Assembly (NCBI GenBank): GCA_024277515.1 | Contig: JAJRVB010000039.1 | Location: 1 to 9,421, forward strand | DNA from: Nitrospirota bacterium | Lineage (GTDB): Bacteria > Nitrospirota > Thermodesulfovibrionia > UBA6902 | DNA length: 9,421 nucleotides | Direction: 5' to 3' | In this document: positions 1 through 6,152 of the stretch, piece by piece | Position numbering within the stretch: the stretch's first letter is position 1 | How the letters are laid out: each line of letters starts with the position of its first letter | Program-made: the position numbers and the translations under genes | The notes under the pieces: model-generated | What the model was told of the DNA's origin: nothing | What the model saw: the letters and a program-made list of their open reading frames with translations, nothing else | Database searches by the model: none

Positions 1-1
1 A

Positions 2-1180
2 CTCACCTCCGACAATGAGGAAGCGGAGATCCTCGTTGGCGAGAATGTACCCTTTATTTCTCAGAGAGAGCGTGATGCGACCACGACCGGCACTGTGCTT
101 AATTCAATAGAGAGAACGGATGTCGGCATCAAACTCCGGATCACACCCCAGATCACAGAGGGCGATTACGTGAAGCTCAAAATATTTCAGGAAATATCAG
201 CGGTAAAAGACGCGTCGGACGAGATCCTTACGAGCGTCGGACCCAGCACCACCAAACGTTCAACCAAGACATCCGTTGTGGTCAAAGACGGAAGCACGGT
301 CGTCATCGGCGGACTTATGCAGGAGAGGGAAGAAGAAAATGTTTTTAAAATCCCTATACTGGGAGATATTCCCGTCCTTGAATGGCTTTTTAAATACAAA
401 AGCGTCTCAATCAAGAAAACAAATCTGCTGATTTTCCTCTCTCCGCATGTGGTAAAGGAAACGCCCCTGCTGGCGGAATTATCGGTCAAAAAACATAAAG
501 AGTTTGTGACACATGAAAAGTTTTACTATCGCAAAGAGCTCCTCGTTAAATTTATGGATGATGTTCCTGAAGAAAGGGCGCTCGAAATAATATCGCAGAT
601 GGAAGCTGTTGTCATCAAATATTTTGACAAAATAAATGTATATCGCATAAAACTCGGGGCTGACAAGAGTGTCGAGGAGTCTGTCCAGGAATTCTCTGCT
701 CTTCCTGAAGTCCGTTATGCCGAGCCAAACTATAAAACAGGGATACGGGCTCTGCCTGATGATGCGGGCAGGGACAAGCCCGCACCGGTCATCGTCACTG
801 ATATGGAAAAAACAGGCGGACCTGCAGTAGAAGATCATTCCTCATCAGCAACACCTGAAGATGCATCCGTCAAGGGGGGACCGCCTCCTGAACAGGGCAG
901 CAGTGATCCTGCTTCAGAAATAATGCCCGCGCCGGTAACAGGCAAGGCACCGGCCCTGATGCAATATTTTGTTCAGATCGGTGCCTGGATCAATGCTGAA
1001 ACTGCGCTCGATACGATGGAAAGACTCAGGATTCACTATCCTGATATATATGTGATTAAGGACGGCAAGTTTAATAAAGTCCGCATACCAGGGACAGAAA
1101 GCAAAAAGCAGAACGCTCGGCTCATGAAAGAACTAAAGGAGAAGTTTTACCTGAAGCCCATCCTTGTTAAGAAACAATAA
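2..1180 (+). CDS. gspD: GspD-like type II secretion secretin, 3' part, with C-terminal prodomain-like and SPOR domains (5'-truncated by window edge)
   Basis: This is the C-terminal part of an outer-membrane secretin, the ring channel through which type II secretion substrates leave the cell. The frame is open from base 2, and the first possible start (GTG 95) lies inside the conserved domain, so the gene begins outside the window. Secretin hallmarks are visible: EAEILVGENVPFIS, then ERTDVGIKLRITPQI, VVIGGLMQ, KIPILGDIPVLEWLFK and TNLLIFLSPHVV (up to about base 460). Past the usual end of the secretin domain, bases 521-740 encode a module resembling the N-terminal prodomain of subtilases of the fervidolysin type (ELLVKFMDDVPEERA, then VRYAEPNYK). 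A Pro/Glu/Ser-rich linker follows, and bases 962-1177 encode a SPOR-like domain (YFVQIGAW, KVRIPGT, KFYLKPILV). SPOR domains bind denuded peptidoglycan. gspE follows after a gap of 9-24 bp. The secretin call is firm; the two C-terminal domain calls are pattern recognition. Confidence 0.93.
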   Translation, partial: LTSDNEEAEILVGENVPFISQRERDATTTGTVLNSIERTDVGIKLRITPQITEGDYVKLKIFQEISAVKDASDEILTSVGPSTTKRSTKTSVVVKDGSTVVIGGLMQEREEENVFKIPILGDIPVLEWLFKYKSVSIKKTNLLIFLSPHVVKETPLLAELSVKKHKEFVTHEKFYYRKELLVKFMDDVPEERALEIISQMEAVVIKYFDKINVYRIKLGADKSVEESVQEFSALPEVRYAEPNYKTGIRALPDDAGRDKPAPVIVTDMEKTGGPAVEDHSSSATPEDASVKGGPPPEQGSSDPASEIMPAPVTGKAPALMQYFVQIGAWINAETALDTMERLRIHYPDIYVIKDGKFNKVRIPGTESKKQNARLMKELKEKFYLKPILVKKQ

Positions 1181-1204
1181 ACCGGACGGGTGTTCCGGAT
1201 TACC

Positions 1205-2722
1205 ATGGAAACTGTTGACAATATTAAAGATGATGAAATAGAGTTTTCACTCCTCGAAAGAATTCCTCTGTCCTATGCAAAAGGGAATGTTTTCCTGCCG
1301 TTGAGAAGAGAGGAAGATGAGCTGTTCGGGGCCGTTGCCGACAGCCGCGGCATCTATGCCCTCAGGGACCTTGCATTACGTCTGAAACTTAAACCTCGTC
1401 CTGTCCGGGCGGATGAACAGGTCATAATCGACGCAATCAACCGCATATACAGCCGTACCAGCCGTGTAGACGAAGTCATGGATGACATCAGTGGCGAGGA
1501 CCTTTCGCTGATAGCGACTGAATTTGAATCACCCACAGACATGCTTGAGCTCACTGAAGAGGCGCCCATCATACGACTGTTAAACGCCCTTTTAATGGAG
1601 GCTGCAAAAGAGAAAGCGAGTGATATCCATATAGAACCATACGAAAAAAGCGTTGACGTGAGGTTCAGGGTTGACGGTATTCTGAGCAAGGTATTGAGCC
1701 CGCCCAAAATTATTCATGACGCCCTAATATCGAGGATCAAGATAGTTGCGGGACTGGACATCGCTGAGAAGAGGCTTCCTCAGGATGGTCGTATACAGCT
1801 GCTTGTGGGCGGCAAAAACATTGATATCAGGGTCTCAATCATTCCGACCGCCCTGGGAGAAAGGGCGGTCCTGAGACTGCTGGACAGACAGTCCGGCATG
1901 CTGGGACTCGAAAAGCTCGGACTCGCTGATTCACTTCTGGACTCTCTTAAGACCGCTCTTGCAAGACAGAACGGGATTATACTCGTGACAGGTCCGACCG
2001 GATCAGGGAAAACCACAACACTGTACGCCTCGCTTCTCAGGCTCAATACGGAAGACAGAAACATAATCACGGTAGAAGACCCTGTGGAATATCAGTTAAG
2101 CGGCATAGGTCAGATGCAGGTAAATCCCAAAATAGGCCTCACCTTTGCGGCCGGCCTGAGGTCCATACTGAGGCAGGACCCCGACATCATGATGGTCGGG
2201 GAAGTCAGAGATCTTGAGACAGCGGAAATCGCGGTGCATGCCTCACTCACCGGGCACCTGGTACTAAGCACCCTTCATACCAATGACGCGCCGGGCGCAG
2301 CTACACGTCTCATCGATATGGGGATAGAGCCGTTTCTTGTCGCATCTTCCCTTGTGTGTGTACTGGCACAGCGGCTTGTAAGAGTAATATGTCCCCTTTG
2401 CAGGGAATCATATACCCCGTCATCGGAAGAGTTGTCATATCTCGGAATAGATCCTCCTCCCTCTGAGCTTTACCGCGGAAAAGGCTGCACCAAATGCCTG
2501 GGCAAGGGATATTCGGGCAGGACAGGGATCTATGAACTGCTTGAGATCACTCCGGACATCAGGACAATGATCGCGGAGCGGAAAGACGCCCAGGCCATCA
2601 GGACTACCGCATTAAGTTCAGGCTTCAGGCCCCTGCAGAAAAACGCGGCGGATAAAATTATCCGGGGCATTACAACCGTAGAAGAAGTGGTACGAGTAAC
2701 CATGAAAGACGCGGAGGAATGA
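1205..2722 (+). CDS. gspE: Type II secretion system ATPase GspE
   Basis: This is the cytoplasmic hexameric ATPase that powers pseudopilus assembly, of the GspE/PilB family. Numbered from ATG 1205 (505 residues), it has an N-terminal domain over about residues 1-130 and then the N2/CTE ATPase core. The core includes Walker A GPTGSGKTT at 263-271, the Asp box ITVEDPVEYQ around 289-298, Walker B DIMMVGE at 327-333, and the His box GHLVLSTLHTNDA. A tetracysteine zinc site is present, with C396/C399 (CPLC) and C428/C431 (CTKC). All catalytic motifs are intact and the length is normal. The start is uncertain: GTG 1190 would add five residues (MFRIT), and neither start has a well-spaced Shine-Dalgarno. 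ATG 1205 is preferred only for codon type. gspF starts 10 bp after the stop. The secretin upstream and gspF downstream favour GspE over the pilus ATPase PilB. Confidence 0.95.
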   Translation: METVDNIKDDEIEFSLLERIPLSYAKGNVFLPLRREEDELFGAVADSRGIYALRDLALRLKLKPRPVRADEQVIIDAINRIYSRTSRVDEVMDDISGEDLSLIATEFESPTDMLELTEEAPIIRLLNALLMEAAKEKASDIHIEPYEKSVDVRFRVDGILSKVLSPPKIIHDALISRIKIVAGLDIAEKRLPQDGRIQLLVGGKNIDIRVSIIPTALGERAVLRLLDRQSGMLGLEKLGLADSLLDSLKTALARQNGIILVTGPTGSGKTTTLYASLLRLNTEDRNIITVEDPVEYQLSGIGQMQVNPKIGLTFAAGLRSILRQDPDIMMVGEVRDLETAEIAVHASLTGHLVLSTLHTNDAPGAATRLIDMGIEPFLVASSLVCVLAQRLVRVICPLCRESYTPSSEELSYLGIDPPPSELYRGKGCTKCLGKGYSGRTGIYELLEITPDIRTMIAERKDAQAIRTTALSSGFRPLQKNAADKIIRGITTVEEVVRVTMKDAEE

Positions 2723-2732
2723 GGGACCAGGG

Positions 2733-3908
2733 ATGCCTATTTTTAAATACCGGGGATATGATCAAAAAGGTGTTACGAGCGAAGGAGTTATCGAAGCTGA
2801 CGGACAGAAAGACGCCGCCCTGAAAATCAGGACAAAAGGCATCTTTCCAAAGGAAATTTCAGAGGCCTTTACGTCCCGGAAAAAATCCCTCTTCCACGCA
2901 TATTCCGCACTCGAACTCGCCAATATAACAAGGAGGCTTGCAATCCTGCTCTCCTCGGGGGTGACCCTTATTGAGGCCCTTGGCGCCTTATCCAATGAGC
3001 AAAAGGGAGACTGGAAAAACGTACTGATAGATATTAAAGACAGACTGTCCGGAGGCACTTCGTTTGTGCGGGCGCTGCATGAACATCCCGACATCTTTCC
3101 TGATTTTTATTGCGGAATGATCGCCGCAGGAGAAAGCAGCGGTAAACTGCCCGACGTCCTTGTTAAACTCTCTGATTATCTTGAAAGCGAAATCAATATA
3201 AAAAACAAGATCAAAACAGCGCTCGTGTACCCGGCATTTATGGCATGTGTAAGCGTTGCGATCGTACTCTTTCTGTTTACCTTTGTCATCCCGAAAATCA
3301 CGAAGATATTTGAAGAGTCGGCAGCCGCCCTGCCCTTTATCACGTTAATCATCATCTGGACCAGCAATACATTAAAGCAGTTCTGGTGGCTGCTGATCGC
3401 CCTGCTCGCTGCGGCTGCGCTTATATTCAAAAAGCTTAAGCGGACTAAACGTGAGTTTATCGACGGGTTATTCCTGAAAGAACCTTCGGGTATAATGATG
3501 AGCCTGTACATGCTCCGATTTTCGATGACAATGGGTTTTCTCCTGTCCGGGGGACTCCCTATTCTTCCGGCAATGAAACTCACCTCAAAGGTTACGGGGA
3601 ACGCTGTTCTCGAAAACAGGATTGTGTCGGCTGAAAATCTGGTCTCACAGGGGTCTAAACTCTCGACCAGCCTTGAAGGGTTTCCCCCCACTCTCATCCA
3701 GATCATCTCAACCGGTGAGCAGACAGGAAGGCTGCCCGAGGTACTGCAAAAAACAGCCGATTCCTATGAATCCGAGTTTGACAGAAAGCTGCAGAGGCTG
3801 ATAAGTATCCTGGAGCCGGCGCTTATCCTGATCATGGGACTGGTTGTCGGAATAATCGTCGTCTCGGTGCTCCTGCCTATTTTTGAATTAAATCAGATTA
3901 TGAAGTAG
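2733..3908 (+). CDS. gspF: Type II secretion system inner-membrane platform protein GspF
   Basis: This is a polytopic inner-membrane protein of the GspF/PilC family. It forms the platform on which the GspE motor acts during pseudopilus assembly. The 391 residues match the family length (about 400). The N-terminus MPIFKYRGYDQKG is typical, followed by two T2SSF domains over about residues 65-190 and 262-385. Three membrane segments are visible at about 165-188, 217-233 and 362-383. Family signatures include LLSSGVTLIEAL with AAGESSGKLPDVL in the first copy, and LLSGGLPILPAM with STGEQTGRLPEVL in the second. GAGGGA just upstream of ATG 2733 serves as the ribosome-binding site. It is the last gene of the gsp run here; the pseudopilin genes that often follow are absent, and the next genes are on the opposite strand. 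Confidence 0.95.
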   Translation: MPIFKYRGYDQKGVTSEGVIEADGQKDAALKIRTKGIFPKEISEAFTSRKKSLFHAYSALELANITRRLAILLSSGVTLIEALGALSNEQKGDWKNVLIDIKDRLSGGTSFVRALHEHPDIFPDFYCGMIAAGESSGKLPDVLVKLSDYLESEINIKNKIKTALVYPAFMACVSVAIVLFLFTFVIPKITKIFEESAAALPFITLIIIWTSNTLKQFWWLLIALLAAAALIFKKLKRTKREFIDGLFLKEPSGIMMSLYMLRFSMTMGFLLSGGLPILPAMKLTSKVTGNAVLENRIVSAENLVSQGSKLSTSLEGFPPTLIQIISTGEQTGRLPEVLQKTADSYESEFDRKLQRLISILEPALILIMGLVVGIIVVSVLLPIFELNQIMK

Positions 3909-3957
3909 TACATTAACCATGAGAACAAGGCACAAATGTGTAACTAATCAGCTATTG

Positions 3958-4001
3958 GCAATATGAGATCAAATATAAAAAATAAAGAATCAAAATTATT
4001 G
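3958..4001 (+). repeat. AT-rich heptamer repeat element, copy A
   Basis: This is a degenerate tandem array of 7-bp units in the gap after gspF. From base 3967 it reads GATCAAA, TATAAAA, AATAAAG, AATCAAA, ATTATTG, preceded by GCAATATGA. It aligns with the array at the right window end (9373-9421), including the leading GCAAT and the closing ATCAAAATTA. It is inverted relative to copy B at 4024-4062. It resembles in style the short tandemly repeated repetitive (STRR) heptamers known from cyanobacteria; that is an analogy only. No coding potential is seen. Confidence 0.6.
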
Positions 4002-4040
4002 AATGGTTTTATCATATAAATAATTTTCCTTAATTTTGAT
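3989..4040. terminator. Convergent AT-rich hairpin between gspF and the 4125-4442 gene
   Basis: ATCAAAATTA (3989-3998) is perfectly inverted as TAATTTTGAT (4031-4040). A nested pair, AAAATTATT (3992-4000) with AATAATTTT (4019-4027), offers an alternative stem. The site sits between two converging transcription units, so a bidirectional terminator role is possible. The stems are AT-rich and lack the GC-rich base of a classical intrinsic terminator. The inversion may simply result from the two repeat arrays facing each other. Confidence 0.3.
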
Positions 4041-4062
4041 CTTTGGTCTTTGAGTTTTACAT
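4024..4062 (-). repeat. AT-rich heptamer repeat element, copy B (inverted)
   Basis: Read on the minus strand, this is an array of 7-bp units: ATGTAAA, ACTCAAA, GACCAAA, GATCAAA, then ATTAAGG. It ends in the same GATCAAAATTA block as the copy at the right window end (9402-9412), and faces copy A across about 22 bp. The rest of the 3909-4124 gap is AT-rich, and no gene is supported in it. Confidence 0.6.
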
Positions 4063-4124
4063 TTCCATGTCTGGATGTGTAATTGAAATTGTTACCCCAA
4101 ATGCATCTCAAACCGCCCTCTGCA

Positions 4125-4442
4125 TCATGCATCCAGTCCCTGGCCGAACCCGTCAAAATTATCAAGAAAAATGGGGAAGGGTTCATTGGGACAGAGAGAG
4201 TAAAGTTTTTTCACAAACTCCACAACATACAGGGCGCTCCTATGTTTCAAATGAGCGTCATTGTCTGAAAAAATAATGAAATGTATAAAGCTTGTGGGGT
4301 CCTTTTTCAACTGAAGTGATTTGTAAAGAAGCGTACCGGGCTCATTTTCCCTCACTTTCGATATGAGTTCCTTAATAATAATCTTGGCCTCATCCAGCAC
4401 ATCTTCCTTGACCTGAAAAGGTATCATTACATATTCTTTCAT
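4125..4442 (-). CDS. Small ABM-like (putative quinol monooxygenase-type) domain protein
   Basis: This 105-residue protein looks like the antibiotic biosynthesis monooxygenase (ABM) dimeric alpha-beta barrel fold. It has a first strand (VMIPFQVK), a long helix (about residues 14-34), then EPGTLLYKSLQLKKDPTSF and a strand FIHFIIFSD. A helix carrying H..S follows (about 62-85), and then the C-terminal strand FPIFLDNFDGF. ABM proteins include small quinol monooxygenases and many proteins of unknown role, so no substrate is assigned. The start is set at ATG 4442 because GAGGA lies about 9 bases upstream; a TTG at 4460 would overlap that site. It starts 34 bp after the NYN gene stop on the same strand, so the two are probably co-transcribed. 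The stop is TGA; the short in-frame continuation after it looks like noise. Confidence 0.75.
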   Translation of the reverse strand: MKEYVMIPFQVKEDVLDEAKIIIKELISKVRENEPGTLLYKSLQLKKDPTSFIHFIIFSDNDAHLKHRSALYVVEFVKKLYSLCPNEPFPIFLDNFDGFGQGLDA

Positions 4443-4476
4443 TTTATTTTTCCTCAGCAAGCATAAAATATCTCAC

Positions 4477-5001
4477 CTAATGACCTGTTTCAGACTTCTT
4501 GACTGCCTTTCCCTTGGTCTTTTTCGGTGATTTATATACAAACCAGTCTTCTTTGGTTATTTCATGAAAATAGTCCGCCTCATCAATTAATATCCTGGCG
4601 GCTGTTTTTCTTACTGCGGCGATTTCCACCCTTACCCCTTCCCCTTTCAGATGAACAACCAGGTCCACAAAATCCGAATCCCCCGACATGATGATAATGG
4701 TGTCAACCTTTGAAGCGAGCTGCGTTGCCTTGATGGAAAGTGGAATATCAGCGGATTTATGACAGGTAATAACGGAGCCATAATAGTTTTCATGTAATCT
4801 GCCGGCAAATTTCGACGATATGGACCTGCCTTCCCTGAAATAAAGCAGCCTGTTCAATCCCCTGTCATTCAGTAATTTCGGGATCAACTTGTCAAAATTG
4901 ATCATCGCGTTCGTTGTATTGGAGAGTTTATGGATACTTCGTTCAATATTGTTCCCATCGCACAATATAGCTACCGATTGATTAATTAAAATATTTTCCA
5001 T
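4477..5001 (-). CDS. NYN/PIN-like domain protein (LabA/DUF88-type, putative ribonuclease)
   Basis: This 174-residue protein has a NYN domain, a PIN-like nuclease fold found in LabA/DUF88 proteins that are thought to act on RNA with metal-bound acidic residues. Visible motifs are AILCDGNNIE (D15 and N17/N18), HKSADIPLSIKATQLA (D85) and TIIIMSGDSDFVDLVVHL (D108 and D110), followed by GVRVEIAA. These acidic positions match the usual active-site set, so the enzyme looks intact. The tail (about 158-174) is lysine-rich and could contact nucleic acid. ATG 5001 has no good Shine-Dalgarno. It is the first gene of a probable two-gene unit with the ABM-like gene, behind a strong promoter at 5061-5089. 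The fold call is confident; nuclease activity and target are inferred. Confidence 0.85.
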   Translation of the reverse strand: MENILINQSVAILCDGNNIERSIHKLSNTTNAMINFDKLIPKLLNDRGLNRLLYFREGRSISSKFAGRLHENYYGSVITCHKSADIPLSIKATQLASKVDTIIIMSGDSDFVDLVVHLKGEGVRVEIAAVRKTAARILIDEADYFHEITKEDWFVYKSPKKTKGKAVKKSETGH

Positions 5002-5060
5002 AATTATTTATTTAACTGCAACCGCAATTCCAGAATGATTGTGCGTCATCAGCAGGTACT

Positions 5061-5089
5061 ACTATAAATCAGACTACGGGAGTAGTCAA
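5061..5089 (-). promoter_or_regulatory. Sigma70-like promoter of the NYN gene
   Basis: On the minus strand, TTGACT (5084-5089) and TATAGT (5061-5066) are separated by exactly 17 bp, each one mismatch from consensus. Predicted transcription starts near 5054, giving a leader of about 50 nt to ATG 5001. This is the best promoter match found in the window. Confidence 0.6.
5072..5087. promoter_or_regulatory. Perfect palindrome inside the NYN promoter, possible operator
   Basis: GACTAC-GGGA-GTAGTC is a perfect 6-bp inverted repeat with a 4-base centre. It lies in the spacer and overlaps the -35 box of the predicted NYN promoter, a position expected for a repressor site. As RNA it would instead form a hairpin downstream of the 5107-5565 gene. 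No T-tract follows, so it is a poor intrinsic terminator. Confidence 0.35.
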
Positions 5090-5092
5090 GCT

Positions 5093-5107
5093 ATCCGGTA
5101 TCCGGAT
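5093..5107. repeat. Short palindrome at the end of the secreted-protein gene
   Basis: ATCCGG-TAT-CCGGAT is a perfect 6-bp inverted repeat with a 3-base centre. It overlaps the last base of the minus-strand gene's stop codon and lies just upstream of the -35 box of the NYN promoter. It could form a small RNA hairpin at the 3' end of that transcript or be a second protein-binding site. The sequence does not decide between them. Confidence 0.35.
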
Positions 5108-5565
5108 TATTTCTTTGCATCTCTCGCATCTCTTATTTTTTCGAGCAATTCCCTGAATTGGCTGTCAGCATAGGCGAGCCCGTATTTATTATCTCTTGTG
5201 ATCCCCACCCGCCTCCAGCCCTTTGCTATTTCATAAATCCTCATTCTCAGCATATCGAGGCTTCCGTCCCCGCCTTTATCGAGATATTCAATGCGCTTGA
5301 AGTATGACGGGAGTTCGTCCCTGGTAACGATAACAACATGGTCCTCTCCTCCGGCCTTTTTCACGCTGAAGCAGGCAACGTGCCGCCCATTAATTTCACC
5401 TTCCCATATTTTTTTGTCGTCAGGGCCGGCGAATTTCGGAGGAGGCACTATAATGTTATGTTCTGGATGACCGGAATCATCCGCATTGACCACCGGGCAT
5501 ATCAGGCTCATGCCCAGTAAAATTAGTGATATGGCTGATGTGAGGACTACCGTTGCCAACTTCAT
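5107..5565 (-). CDS. Exported protein of unknown function
   Basis: I do not recognise this 152-residue protein. It begins with a clear signal peptide: MKLATVV, a hydrophobic stretch to about residue 26, and a likely cut after VNA at residue 28. The mature part is about 124 residues and is expected in the periplasm or outside. It contains IWEGEINGRHVACFSVKK with a single mature cysteine, C65, and VVIVTRDELPSYF. There is also an acidic loop D96-KGG-D100-GSLD that resembles part of an EF-hand or dockerin calcium loop but lacks the acidic residue at loop position 3 and the Glu at position 12. The C-terminus is a charged helix. GGGAG lies a few bases upstream of ATG 5565, which supports the start. 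A promoter-like sequence at 5600-5629 suggests its own transcription. Confidence 0.8.
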   Translation of the reverse strand: MKLATVVLTSAISLILLGMSLICPVVNADDSGHPEHNIIVPPPKFAGPDDKKIWEGEINGRHVACFSVKKAGGEDHVVIVTRDELPSYFKRIEYLDKGGDGSLDMLRMRIYEIAKGWRRVGITRDNKYGLAYADSQFRELLEKIRDARDAKK

Positions 5566-5599
5566 TGCCTGCTCCCGGTAAAGATATGCTTCTGCTAAA

Positions 5600-5629
5600 A
5601 GTATAACAGGCGGGGAGAAACCCTTCCAA
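5600..5629 (-). promoter_or_regulatory. Promoter of the exported-protein gene (extended -10)
   Basis: On the minus strand, TATACT (5600-5605) is preceded by TGT, forming an extended -10. TTGGAA (5624-5629) lies 18 bp upstream. Predicted transcription would start near 5593, about 28 nt before ATG 5565. The -10 is good and the -35 is moderate. Confidence 0.45.
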
Positions 5630-5682
5630 TAAAAAAAATCTATACAATCATCAGAACTTAACGGCTTTTTTGAGCAGGCTTT

Positions 5683-6138
5683 CTATGATCCGAATTCTCT
5701 GTCTATTGCGTTCTTGATCTCGTTTATTGATTTGCCTTCCTTGTGAAGCTGGGCGACCCTAAAGGCCTCCTGTTGACAGAGCGGTCAACCAGCTCCGTGT
5801 TTGCTGGTAAAACAGCTCAGCAGGGACATGTGATTAAAGGGCGGCTGATCGCAGAAACAGTAGCAGAACACCTCATTTAACACCTCAGGGATCCTCCTGG
5901 CTGCAGCATATGCCAGGCGGGTCTGTCCTGTAAACATTGAGGGGTCAAGGACCGTCTTTGTTTCCTTTCCTGGTAAATTAAAGGATTTCCCGGTCTCCTT
6001 CTCACTGCCTGAAAACGGGATGTTACCGGATATAGCGAGGGCGGCTATAATAACGGCAGCCGCTGCCACTGTCCATAAAACCGGGCTGCTTTTTTTCTGC
6101 GTCCCGCTTCCTTTTATAGCTTTTCCTTTTTTCCCCAT
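5683..6138 (-). CDS. Membrane-anchored CYCxC-family selenoprotein with in-frame TGA (Sec118)
   Basis: A 117-codon frame from ATG 6138 ends at TGA 5785-5787, but translation continues in frame for 33 sense codons to TAG 5683-5685. The continuation keeps family character: PLCQQEAFRVAQLHKEGK, then SINEIKNAIDREFGS. Reading TGA as selenocysteine gives 151 residues with the motif HGAG-U118-PLC121, equivalent to a CxxC thiol site. The protein has a basic N-terminus, one membrane anchor (about 20-37) and a linker. Its domain is of the PCYCGC/CYCxC type: AYAAARRIPEVL, then C92-Y-C94-F-C96, NHMSLLSCF with C109, and the UxxC. The catalytic part should be periplasmic. Relatives usually have Cys at the Sec position (recalled, not searched). 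GGAGG lies 8 bases before the ATG, and the gene starts 14 bp after the preceding gene. Function is unknown; a redox or metal role is inferred from the thiols. A real stop or a sequencing error is the alternative. Confidence 0.82.
5772..5789 (-). promoter_or_regulatory. Possible recoding hairpin at the Sec TGA
   Basis: On the minus strand, GTTGAC-CGCTCT-GTCAAC is a perfect 6-bp inverted repeat that includes the TGA itself (5785-5787). A second, weaker fold is possible about 18-30 nt after the TGA, with GGCC pairing GGTC around a TTTAG loop (5755-5767). Bacterial SECIS elements are stem-loops immediately 3' of the UGA. Neither fold is a textbook match in loop sequence and spacing, so the element is only tentative. 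Confidence 0.3.
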
Positions 6139-6152
6139 ATAACACCTCCATA

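Noticed and set aside
3176..3706. Long antisense frame inside gspF (176 codons).
   Set aside because: It is a shadow of an intact, fully recognisable gspF reading frame and has no recognisable domain.
3958..4062. CRISPR-like array.
   Set aside because: The units are 7-bp degenerate tandem repeats with no spacers, and no cas genes are nearby.
4104..4127. Possible Sec readthrough at the TGA ending the ABM-like gene (next codon is Cys).
   Set aside because: The continuation is only a few codons, has no family character, and the domain is complete before the TGA.
3944..4276. Small open frames on both strands in the gap and over the ABM-like gene.
   Set aside because: They overlap the repeat arrays or the supported gene in other frames, have no Shine-Dalgarno and no recognisable protein features.
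5641..5682. Intrinsic terminator after the selenoprotein gene.
   Set aside because: There are T- and A-runs (for example the T-run near 5632-5640 on the minus strand), but I found no GC-rich hairpin directly before one.
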